Shown one piece after another: positions 46,436 to 56,342 of a DNA stretch of 64,000 bases. This stretch comes from Macrosoma leucophasiata. Taxonomy: Eukaryota > Arthropoda > Insecta > Lepidoptera > Hedylidae. Under the pieces are notes generated by a model. That model made no database searches. It saw nothing but the letters and a program-made list of their open reading frames with translations, and had not been told where the DNA came from. Made by a program: the position numbers and the translations under genes. The number at the start of each line of letters is the position of its first letter. Position 1 is the stretch's first letter. Location: assembly GCA_036365455.1 (NCBI GenBank), contig JAWQUS010000008.1, positions 17,901,501 to 17,965,500 on the forward strand, read 5' to 3'.

Positions 46436-46678
46436 TTACACATATCTAGTATCTGTATACATATCTAGTAATATTGGAAAAGGTATTCGGTACTTCACAA
46501 TGCTGAATTTCGCTAACATGGCACGCAGTTTACTGCATACTGTGTTAATGTGGGTAGCCCAATTAAACCTGGCGTCTATAGTTAAACCAAGGTAGGTTAT
46601 TTGTGAGACCTTGTCAATGCATTTGCACTTACAATACAAATTATTTTCATGCAGGCATCTATGATCGTGTGCAATCAA
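46436..46678 (-). pseudogene. LINE reverse transcriptase fragment
   Basis: The minus strand reads SQITYLGLTIDARFNWATHI followed by NTVCSKLRAMLAKFS. YLG(L/I).(I/L)D..(F/L).W..H is the conserved segment after the catalytic core in Jockey/CR1-type reverse transcriptases. It is truncated on both sides. Confidence 0.75.
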
Positions 46679-47182
46679 ATCAATATCAGTAGGGGAAAAG
46701 GAGGTAAGATGGGGTAGCGGGTAAGACGGGGAGAGGGACGAAATTCACAGTTCAAACTGACCAATCACGCACGTTCATTCATCGTTCGATGCGCCGCCAT
46801 GATACTTGTCATTCGCCCGGCAACAAACGGTTCGCAAGTGCAGACACGTCGAAAAAATTAAAAAAAAGTGTCTTACTGCACATTGTTTATCATATTTTCT
46901 TCAGGTTTGACACGTGACTGTGATTTGTTAAATAACGCTAGCTAGGTGAGGTGTTAGTGTGATTGACGCTTAAACTAACCTATAATAAGGTAGGCATTAT
47001 GTTACTTTAAGATTGTTGACTGTTTTTTTTGTATTATTTTATTGCTAGAAAATGGTTCTACAGGCAAGATGGGGTAACGGGGTGCCCCATCTTGCCCCCC
47101 AATGAAAAAATAGTGTTCTTGCTTGTTTTTTTGTAAAAATGAGTTTATTTTTTGTGTGCTTATTATAGTTTTGGTTTTTAGA

Positions 47183-49298
47183 ATGGTTCGTGACTACAAA
47201 CGCACGACTAACAGAGGGTCGTGGTCCGAAGAATCCATGCGAGAAGCAGTTAAAGCTGTTTTGGATGGAAAGATGGGTTATTATAAAGCAGCTAAACAAT
47301 TTGATGTGCCACAGACGACATTGGAGAGAAAAGTTAAGGCTGCCCGCTCAGTATTGAAGGAAACATCCGATAAAAACATACCTATACCAATTAAAGTACC
47401 ATTGGGTCCTAGGCTGCCTGTTTTTTCTGTGCTTGAAGAAGATGAACTGTGTGCCTACTTATTAGAAATGGAAGAAAGGTTATATGGGCTTACGGTTAAA
47501 GATCTAAAGGAATTAGTATACAAGTTAGCAATAAAAAATAATAAATCTAATCCATTTAACGCTGAGAAAGAAGAAGCTGGTAGAGAGTGGATGAATGGCT
47601 TCCTAAAACAGAGCTTTCAATTAGAAAGCCTGAAAATACTTCTGCTGTCAGAGCATCTGGTTTTAACAAAGTTGCAGTAGAAAAATTCTTCAATTTCCTC
47701 AGCAACGTGTACGATGAGCACCAACTTACTCCTGACCGTATATATAACTGTGACGAAACAGGGGTTTCAGTTGTGCCAAAGACAAAATCAAAGATAATCG
47801 CTAGAAGAGGACGGAAACAGGTTGGAGCTTTAGTTTCAGCAGAACGAGGACAGACGGTAACGGTCGAGATATGCTTCAGTGCAGCTGGAAACTACATGCC
47901 ACCGCATAGGTGGCATGTAGTTTCCAGCTGCACTGAAGCATTATTTTTCCAAGAAAAAGGATGACTCCAGAGCTGATGGTGAATTCACAAGCTGGTGCTT
48001 GGGGCACATGTAGTGATTCGGGCTGGATTACTTCCGAGCTGTTCCTCCAATGGTTTAAGAGATTTGTGATTTTCAGTGGAGCATCTAAAGAGAGACCCGT
48101 GCTTCTTTTACTAGATGGGCACAGCACCCACACTCAAAATATTGACCTGATCAATGAAGCCAGAGCTCATGGTGTTATAATCTTGTGTTTTCCTCCACAC
48201 ACTACTCACCGTTTACAAGTTGCAGATGTTGCGTTCATGCGACCATTGAGTGTTTATTATGAACAAGCCGTTACAGCCTGGCTGCGGTCTAACCCTGGAC
48301 TAGTTGTTACTATCCGCCAAGTCGCTGAAGTATTTGGAAATGCTTTTGTTCAAGCAGCCACTATGTCTACAGCAGTTAATGGATTTCGTAAATGTGGAAT
48401 TTGGCCCTATAATCCAAACGTGTTTTCTGAGACAGATTTTGCCCCTTCTTTGACAACCGAGATCCAGTTAAATGACAGTCAAACTTCCACAAACCGAGAA
48501 GTATTTCAAGATATAAGCAATGTCACTACTGCCCGAACTGTAGACACAGTAGCTGCACAAATAACTGATAATGCTGCGATTTTAACCAGAGACGTTGTTG
48601 ATGACGCTTTGCCAGGGTGTTCCCACTGGAGTCCCAGGCTAGGTAATCAGGAACCACCATCAGCACCATATCAAACTAAGGACCACCCAGAGACATTACA
48701 AGCAGAACAAAATCAATCCGACCAGCGGACACACTCATTAAAACCAGCTAAAAACCCTGTTCGTCAAGAACCAGAGACATCACAACCAGCTAAAGTGCCC
48801 ACATGTGATAAAAGCGACAGTAGCTTTACTTTGGCTGCTCCAAAACAACTCCTTCCATTTCCGCTTACTAAAAAATCCACTCGTATTACTAAAAAGCGTG
48901 GGAAAACAGTAATTATCACGTCGTCTCCCTATAAACAAGAATTAGAAGTTATCGCTCAGAAGAAAAAAGATGCTGAACAGAAAAAACTAGAGAAAATAGA
49001 AATAAAGAAAAGAAAAGATGAATTAAAAAAACAGAAAAAAACTACTACAAAAGCTCAAAATAAAAAATCAAAGAAAAATAGCCGAACAGCTAAACGACGA
49101 AGAGTCTCATCATCTGGAGATGAAAGTGAAGAAGAGGGGGACACACCATGCATGTATTGTTCGGAAGTATATTCTGTTTCCATTGAGGGGTGGATATCAT
49201 GCTCAGTATGTGAAAGATGGTCTCATAATAGCTGTGCAGGAATAGATGATGATGATGACGAGGCCGTCCACGTCTGCGAGTTTTGCCAGTGCAAATAA
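47183..49298 (+). pseudogene. pogo/Tigger-like transposase with C-terminal zinc module, two frameshifts
   Basis: Begins MVRDYKRTTNRGSWSEESMR, a psq-type helix-turn-helix (AVKAVLDGKMGYYKAAKQFD), followed by a CENP-B-like second DNA-binding region. A small deletion near 47605 shifts the frame before LSIRKPENTSAVRASGFNK. Catalytic residues of the DDE core are visible in YNCDETGV, LLLDGHSTHTQN and HRLQVADVAFMRPL (36 residues between the last two acids). The second break is at 47872-47941, where a snap-back hairpin replaces the expected sequence before IFPRKRMTPEL. After a Lys-rich region, the C terminus holds a PHD-like zinc module (CMYCSEVY, WISCSVCERWSHNSC, CEFCQC). PHD-tailed pogo transposases are known in animals. 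This copy cannot make a full protein. Confidence 0.88.
47872..47941. repeat. Snap-back hairpin inside the pogo transposase
   Basis: About 33-bp arms (beginning TGCTTCAGTGCAGCTGGAAA) are exact reverse complements around the 5-bp spacer GCATA. The right arm is extra relative to the expected coding order and shifts the frame. Confidence 0.95.
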
Positions 49299-49659
49299 TC
49301 ATCTTTCTGTGATCATTCTCATCACCCCATCTTACCTCAGGGGGGTACCCCATCTTACCAGCACCATGGGGCAAGACGGGGCAAAACACCTTTTTTTTTG
49401 TTTTTTTTTTGTCTCCTAAATGTGTGACTAAAAGTTCCCAATGACACCAAATATTAGAATAGTAATAATAAGTTGTTATTTAAAAAATAAATATGATTAT
49501 TTCACTACGTAATTTTTTATATTATAGACCTTTAAAGCTTAAGTACCCCATCTTACCACCCCCTCCCCTAGTGGTGTTAATTTTATTATATGCTGATATA
49601 TGTATAACCTTGGTTTTTTGTGTATTAATAACCAGACCTGCATCATTTGGGGTGTTTTA

Positions 49660-49905
49660 ATGCTAAATTATAGCGGCCCGCCCCGACTTCGCGCGGTGCA
49701 ATGTTGCATTGATGATTTGATTTTTTACACCTTGTGTCTGAAAAACCCAAATATCTTACGGAACCCTATCTTTTCCAAAATAAAATATAGCCTACGTTAC
49801 CCGTGGATAATGTAGCTTTCGAAAAGTGAAAGAATTTTTAAAATCAGTCCAGAAGTTATTGAGCCTATTCAATACAACCAAACAAACAAACAAAGTTTTC
49901 CTCTT
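49660..49905 (+). repeat. Lepidopteran AGC..CCCGCCCCGACTTCGCG repeat
   Basis: GCGGCCCGCCCCGACTTCGC, CGGAACCCTATCTTTTCCAA and ATCAGTCCAGAAGTTATTGA, ending in CAAACAAACAAACAAAG, form the standard moth repeat of this kind. Confidence 0.5.
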
Positions 49906-50414
49906 TATAATATTAGTGTAGATTTAAGGTTTAACATTGAAAAATGTTGTTTCTTTTTCGAGTACCTTTTTTGTAGTTATCTCTTAATGTTAACTTTGTG
50001 ACATTTGTTCATTAGAAAACGAACATATTGTTTTATTAGGAATAAAATATTAAATATCAATGTCGTCGCAAAAATACCGATTCGCTAAAATAATTGTCAT
50101 TTTTAATGTACATAAATATTTATAAAATACTTAAAAGTAATGGGTTGCTCAATATATGACTCTGATCTAATAATTTACAATAATAATTAGGTATGTATGT
50201 AAAGCAATTTCCTTGGTAATGATTGTACCTATTGTGCTTTAAAAACGATTACATTAAATTTTATGTAATGGTTAACTGAATCTTTTGATTTCTCACACCA
50301 TACACAAAATGTTCGCTTTCTTAGTAAAATAATCAATATGAGATTTGGAGACCTGTTTTACCGATGACGTTGTTGATTTTCGCATTTAAGTCATAATAAC
50401 TTTTTGATTATTTA

Positions 50415-50560
50415 GTGCGGTGGTGTTGGATCCAAGGAGACAGTGTCGGCAGCGGCGGCGATGGTGACGGCAGTTATCTCTTCACAATACGCCGTAGAAA
50501 GTGTCCATCAAACTCGCTTCTAGGTCGCATTCTAAGAAGATGTTCTCACTGCACTGTTCC
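50415..50560. other. GC-rich island with possible terminal exon (either strand)
   Basis: On the minus strand TTTTATTACAG at 50570-50560 precedes an open frame 50559-50482 (EQCSENIFLECDLEASLMDT, ending FYGVL and TGA). On the plus strand GATTATTTAG precedes a frame reading GGVGSKETVSAAAAMVTAVI and ending VHQTRF at TAG near 50522. Codon composition resembles coding sequence, but neither product is recognised. Confidence 0.3.
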
Positions 50561-50838
50561 TGTAATAAAATATTTATGATTACGTAGTCAAAAATGCACG
50601 AAAAAGGATAACCCTTTTGATATTGACGAGAGGAGAGCAAAAAGAAATATTTTTTAGCTGTTAGTAATTTAAATTGGGAATGAATCATCATTATGTAACT
50701 TTATTGTATCCATTTATCTAGATAACAATTATGCAATAATGCGTTTTTTTTAATGTAACAAATATTGGTTAATAGTGGGAGAGTACCACTAACTACCAGG
50801 AAGTGAAGTGGAGACTGAGCCCTGATTTTTTCATAACG

Positions 50839-50932
50839 AATTAAATAAACAATTTTGAAATAATAAGAAAAAGTGTGAATGGCCTATCCATTCACATTTT
50901 TTCTTATTATTTCAAAATTGTTTATTTAATTC
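50839..50932. repeat. Hairpin palindrome, about 45-bp arms, one mismatch
   Basis: GAATTAAATAAACAATTTTG and following bases to GTGTGAATGG are repeated inverted after a spacer of about 5 bases, with a single C/T difference. Confidence 0.9.
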
Positions 50933-51009
50933 CCATAATCCGAGAACGAAAAGTAAAGTACTTTGCAAGCTGTGAGCCCTCTATAAATACCTCTTTCTCA
51001 TATATGGTT

Positions 51010-51165
51010 CACAATATGGCCCTGTAATAACTATCACTGAGACATAATAACTAAGGTCTCAGGGATGGCAACGCATCTGCATTTTGACCTCTGGTCTTTG
51101 TGTGGGTGTCTATAGGCTGCAGTCATCACTTAACATCAATGTGAACTGCATGCTTGTTTGCCACC
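51010..51165 (-). repeat. Interspersed repeat family H copy
   Basis: CCCTGTAATAACTATCACTG, GGCAACGCATCTGCATTTTG, TCTATAGGCTGCAGTCATCA and AACTGCATGCTTGTTTGCCA, orientation as at 42001-42250. Confidence 0.65.
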
Positions 51166-51875
51166 TTCATAAGATAAAAAAATTATATTTAGGTACATAA
51201 AATAGTATGTGCACTTATGTACGCACTTAAATAGTTATACTTTTTTATCGTAACAATCCAATATACGAGAAACAAAAAAAACGACAAAAAAGTTTAGCAA
51301 CTAAGTTCAGACTGTTGCTTTTATCTGTCAGTGTGCATCGTAAAAATTCACTCTTATCATTTTTTACAATCGCGCCAAAAGAAGTACCTATAACTTCAAT
51401 AATTACTTAGTTAGAGCGCAGTTTCAAGACTAGGTAACGTAACTGCGTTCCTACTTGTAGTAGATTCTGAAAACTGTGCAATGTTATTCTCTATCTCTTC
51501 AGTATATTTCTCTCTAGATCTTCTACTAAGGAATAATCTAGTAGTAGGCACTACAGCTTCACGATGCACCTAAACACAGCTTGCTGGCTTCCCGTAGAAT
51601 CATGAAATGGACCCCAATGAGCTTTAAATATATGTATAGAGAAGACAGCGGGAACAAACAGCCGGTTCCGTTTTTAAATTGACTTCCATTACAATTCTAC
51701 GGACATTGAGCGCATTGGTCTTCTGTCTCTTTTTCAATAACATGATTTCAATTGCAACCCCAAGAATAAATATATCCTCTGTCAATCATTTGATAACTCT
51801 TCGTCGCTCTTAGACAATACTACTAACCTGACCGGTTTGAGGTACGGGCGGTAGCTCACCGCCCCTCCTTGCGTG

Positions 51876-52066
51876 TCATTTGGACGTTTTGGGCAAATGT
51901 CTCTTCATGTGCAACGCCAAGTGGTCGGACCTGGCGAAGGAGCGCTCGCAGACTGCGCATTTGAACGGTTTAGCACCAGTGTGCTTGCGGTAGTGACGCG
52001 TCAACTCGTCCGATCGCGCGAATCTCCATTCACACTCGGGCCACTGGCAAGTGTATGGTTTCTCTC
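51876..52066 (-). CDS. dar1: dar1/KLF5-like last exon, fingers 2 and 3
   Basis: Acceptor CTTATGTTGTAG, phase 1. It encodes [40 protein letters not shown], then [15 protein letters not shown] and TGA at 51878-51876. All zinc-binding Cys and His are present. Confidence 0.95.
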
Positions 52067-55000
52067 CTACAACATAAGATCGTTAATCCTATCGCATATA
52101 GAAGTATAATTTGCCCGGTGTTACGGCTAAGGCTCAAATTCTCATAAAGTTGAGGATCGATTTGTTTGTTGCTTCGAGATACCTTTACCATTCAGCCCGT
52201 TCTTATCAGCATGCAGTTGTCGTTGTAGCAGTTAGTCATCATGACAATTTAATGTTTTCAGAGAAAATATTAATTTGGAATCTTGTTCCTATTTAATTGA
52301 CTATTGAAACACGAGTTGCACTAAAATCATACTAAAATCGAACTGGATGATGAAGGTTTTTCTCTACTGAGATAATTTCAAAGCATAAGTTCCTTCCTCC
52401 GTAGGCAAACAATATAATTAATTCAAGAATTGATGATGGAAATTATATAAGTACGGGACAATTTGTTCATGTTCATCTTAAAGCATAATATATTAAGTAT
52501 TAAAAGATTTCGCTGCGCGTATTGTTATTTTACCGTCATAGTTAGCAATTGAACTGAGACTAGGTCAATAAATGTAAAAACTTTATCAAACAATTGGAAC
52601 ACTGAACTGTCTGAGAGCTTACATACCTACATATATTCTGACGATATATTCGTGATATCATTTGAAAGCCAACACTTGCTCTAATTCAGTGGTAAAACCT
52701 GCGATATGTCAATGGAGAAAATCTTGAAAACTTGTATAAACTGGTCACGCGTTTAGTCTAAGCATTCTCGCTTATAGATCCAATACAGACAAAGACTGCT
52801 ATGGAACCGAGTATATTTGTTTGTGAAAAACTAGCGGAATAAATCTTAATTTAATCGAATCTATGGTTTATTGTTTTTGTACTACTTTACATTTTATGAC
52901 CTCAGTTAACAGTGCAATAACTTATTTTGACACAATATAAACTTGAGGTAAAATATCATTAAATTATTTACACAATGCTCGCGGAGCTGCTTTGCTGTTA
53001 AACTTTCGCATGTAGCCATTTATTTAAATGATAGTAAAACTAATTGTTACGATACTATAAAGATATATGTACCTGTATGTATTCGCTGATGGGCTTTCAA
53101 ATGTGAACTCTTTGTGTAGACTTTTGAGCAACCTGAAAAAAAATTCATAGATTTTATCAAACGACAATGTTTTCAAATTTTTTTAGCCTTGGTTGCGCCA
53201 TGATATATGCTAAAGTTAAAGTTATTGTAACATTTCACATCCTTCTCTAACTTATAGAAATCTGTTAAAGTAAGAGAACATCAAATTTTGCCCCCTTTTT
53301 GATTTTTAACCGATTTAGGGTCGATGAACGACATCCGTTGATAACTAATTAATAATACAACCGATATGATAGATTATGAAGTTTATACAATATCGTTAAG
53401 ATGTCGCTGTGCACTTAAGAATTGTAATATTTTTATTAAGTCAAAGTTTAAGCCAAATGTTTCTTGCCCATTTTTTTTATTTTCTAAAGTTCACTCGCAT
53501 GTGTTATTGCGAAAAATAAAAATATTACAATTAGAGAAGGGTTTTGAAATGTAACAATAACTTTACCTTTAACAAATATCTTAGTGCAACCCAGGCTTCA
53601 TTCAGATTTGGATATTCATAAATATTGTAACATAAGTTGCAGCAATTTGGCACGTTGTGAGTAGTACTAGACTTAACTTTATCCTGTGTCTGTTTTATTT
53701 CCTTTCCGGGACAGATACCTATGCTGTCCATAGCAATAATTGTCGCGCGTCGAAAGTTTATTGAAAACGGCCGTAAGGTGGCCAGTCGTGGACACGGATT
53801 GTAAAGGCATAGAGCATGCTTTACATTACCCGCCTCCCTGGGAGGAATTTCAGGATACACGAAAGGTTTCGGAATGACATATTTCCATGCAGATCCTGGA
53901 CTCTACAAATACGTACTGAAGGCTTCTGCAGTGGTTCTAGTGAGTGATTACACTATCTGCTATGTTTCTCCTGAGGCCTAAGACTAACACTAAGGGTACT
54001 AAGGGTACATAGTAGTACATACATACGGTACTGATCTGAAAAAAAAATGCACTAAAGTGTGAAAAAGAAATCTGTTTACCAATAAAGTCGCAGTGGTGTA
54101 CTCTTCTTTTCTCTAGTTCTGGGTTATTTCTTCTGTTGTATTTGACAGAGGGTGGTGAAGCTAGCCTCGAATGGGTGAGCGGCGCGTGTCCGTGTGGCGG
54201 GGGCAGCGCCGGTGCCTGAGGCTGCGGAGCCATTTGCAGAGGCTGCGCCATCACCTGCGGCCGTATGAATAGTAACTTTAGATGTATTGTTTGCCCCAAG
54301 TTATTTTATTGAGTAGATTTAATTGGTTTTAATTTAATCAGTCCTATGGCCTAAGTTGTTTTGTCACTGTAACCTAATTGACGGGCCATATATATACCAC
54401 ATAAGAATAAATACTACCAACAAGAACTACATATGTATATCATACTCATTAAAGTAAAGACATTAGTACATTAAGTATCAGTTGCAGATGACATACCTAG
54501 ATGGTAGACATAGTAGTAAACATCTAAGTACACAAAACCTGATATTGAAATGCACATGCGTTGCCACTCCTGAGTAGTTAGTTGTTTTACCTCTGTGATG
54601 GGGCCATACATTATTAAACGGAACTCGAAAATGCTGAGTACACACTACCATTTCGGGGTAGATATCTAATATCTACATTATAAAATGCAGTGGAGCCTAC
54701 GCCTTCAACCTCCAATTGGAACTCGACCTGTAATAGTACTACAGCATTCTGACGTCGGGACGTGATGACCCCACCGCTCACTAATAAAGGACACTGTTGT
54801 GGGTTACTTGGGGAAGGCTTTTGTCCAGCGGAGAACGTGTTTAGGCTGAGGTGATGATGATATTTTTTTTGGTAAGATGGCAACTAACTACCTGTGGGTG
54901 ATGGTGGGGATGCGGCGGCGGCAGCGGCGGGGCTTGGGGAGCGCGCAGCAACGGCGGCGGGTGGTACGGCGGCGGAGGCGTGCGACGCGGCCCTCCCTGC

Positions 55001-56342
55001 AAGCACACGTATCACCATGTCTTCCTTGCTACTGGGGTTGCCTTTGACACATTACTTAATTATGAGACAACACGAAGTTTGCCGGGTTGCTAAGCTAGTA
55101 AAGGTAATAATATGTCTTTGGCTACATGCTGGTAACCTGGTACGGGCAATATCTTCAAATCATAAATGCACTGTAGAAATAAAACTTGCGGATTTGCTTG
55201 CGTATACAACACTCCCAAACTTCTTCTTACACCCGACGTTTCGGTCGCTATCCAGCTACCGTGGTCACGGATAGACTCCAAAAAATCCGCAAGTTCAATT
55301 TCTACAACGTATGAAGCTCGTGAAAACCTACGAAAACGTTATAAATGCACTGGTTGAGGATCCTACTTTAAAAAAGATGATAATAATATGTAGATTAGTT
55401 TTTATTTTTGTTACAGGCCAATCGCGATAATATACAATACCTAACTGAAATTAAATATGGGACAGTTTTATAAAGGAATTGAGAACAGGGCGGAATATAT
55501 TTTGTGACGCTCCCGCATTTTTTGTCTATCTTGCAACCCCGTCATTCCAGCACAGATTAAAAATGTCTAATTAGTTAATTGCAACCTTAAACCTATTTCT
55601 ATTTATTAACCAACTTCCAAAAAAAGGAAGAGGTTCTCAATTCATCCGGATTTTTTTTTTCATTTCAAATCAATGTGATAACATTTAAAGCTAATTCAAT
55701 CGTTAGTAAATGTTCTAGTCTACATTTACCTAAATTAATTCGCTTACCACTTCCAAGCTACCGCCACAATTGAGGAGGCGTCATTGCTAAAACACAGATA
55801 ACACATTAAAATGATATTGCAATCGCTTGGCAGGGAGATGGCACCATCTTTCGCTACGTCGCAAGCATTCGCAAGAGTGTTTCATTAAATATCACATTTA
55901 CCTGCATAGAGTTTCCTGGGCTGCCCTGATCGGAGCCTGGAGGAGTTAGTGGAGACATATAAACGAGTCTTGAAGGTGGATATTTGGAGAATGAGGTGGC
56001 TGGTTGGTGCTGCGGCTGGTGCTGCGGCGGCTGCGGATGCGGATACGTGGGGGGCGCACATAGCCTCTCCGTCTTGATCTCCAGCGGACTAAGAAGAGGC
56101 GTAGCGCACTCTTCGAGTAATGGATCGTCAGCTTCGAGCTTGACGTGGGTGGCTCCAAGGGGAGCGAGCATGTTGGCATTTTCAGGATCAATATTCCTGA
56201 TGGAAGACGCGATGTCCTCCCAGAGAGCGGGGCGAAGGTATGCATCGTCGCGCGAGGATGTCCCGCCATCAAAGAGGTCCATGTGGGCGGGAGCGAGTGA
56301 AGCGCCCTCTTGCTTGCAGAGCAACGACTCTAGCTCAGATGT
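51876..56342 (-). CDS. dar1: Krueppel-like zinc-finger factor, KLF5/dar1 type (5' exons outside or unrecognised)
   Basis: Five exons on the minus strand join in phase (56342-55902, 54996-54892, 54254-54080, 53132-53073, 52066-51876), giving 323 residues of the C-terminal part. The N-terminal portion is acidic ([32 protein letters not shown]), then Pro/Gln/His-rich, with [16 protein letters not shown] and a PPPPYHPPP motif like the PY motif of KLF5. Three C2H2 fingers end the protein: [60 protein letters not shown]. The [15 protein letters not shown] lead-in points to KLF5/Drosophila dar1, a nuclear activator binding CACCC/GC boxes and needed for dendrite growth in flies. luna (KLF6/7) is the alternative, less likely from the third finger. 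The first exon entry is spliced, so the start Met lies further upstream and was not identified in 56343-64000. Confidence 0.9.
53073..53132 (-). CDS. dar1: dar1/KLF5-like exon, rest of finger 1
   Basis: A 60-nt exon, phase 1 in and out: acceptor ATTTTTTTTCAG, donor ATACAG|GTACAT. It encodes [21 protein letters not shown] split of finger 1 at this point fits KLF gene structure. Confidence 0.92.
54080..54254 (-). CDS. dar1: dar1/KLF5-like exon leading into finger 1
   Basis: Acceptor CATACGGCCGCAG, donor TTTATTG|GTAAAC, from phase 0 to phase 1. It encodes [40 protein letters not shown] and the first cysteine of finger 1 (HHCDFI). Confidence 0.9.
54765..54862 (-). repeat. Lepidopteran repeat family K copy (inverted)
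   Basis: ACACTGTTGTGGGTTACTTG, GGGAAGGCTTTTGTCCAGC and TGAGGTGATGATGAT are the complement of the family K blocks. It lies 30 bp from the proline-rich KLF exon. Confidence 0.55.
54892..54996 (-). CDS. dar1: dar1/KLF5-like proline-rich exon
   Basis: Acceptor CGTGTGCTTGCAG, donor CCACAG|GTAGTT, phase 0. 35 codons, almost all Pro, His, Ala and Arg ([20 protein letters not shown]). It is very GC-rich. The PPPPY motif could bind WW domains, as in KLF5. Confidence 0.8.
55165..55345. repeat. Interspersed repeat family E, copy 2
   Basis: ACACCCGACGTTTCGGTCGC, CCAGCTACCGTGGTCACGGA and flanking inverted arms AACTTGCGGATTT / AAATCCGCAAGTT. Related to 7700-7890. It is located in a KLF intron. Confidence 0.6.
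55902..56342 (-). CDS. dar1: dar1/KLF5-like exon with acidic and His/Pro/Gln-rich region
   Basis: Acceptor ATATTGTCCACAG, donor ATGCAG|GTAAAT, phase 0. 147 codons: acidic activation-like segment, [34 protein letters not shown], then [20 protein letters not shown]. Confidence 0.85.

Larger units (their letters stand above)
46690..49570 (+). mobile_element. pogo/Tigger-like DNA transposon (about 2.9 kb, broken)
   Basis: Imperfect inverted ends (left TAGGGGAAAAGGAGGTAAGA then TGGGGTA; right end complementary, ending CCCCCTCCCCTA) with TA at both boundaries. GGGGTAAGATGGGG-type motifs recur subterminally on both sides (46709-46735, 47062-47096, 49322-49383). It encodes one interrupted transposase. 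Confidence 0.85.

Noticed and set aside
54894..55274. 126-residue Ala/Gly-rich plus-strand frame
   Set aside because: Antisense of the proline-rich KLF exon, running into a repeat.
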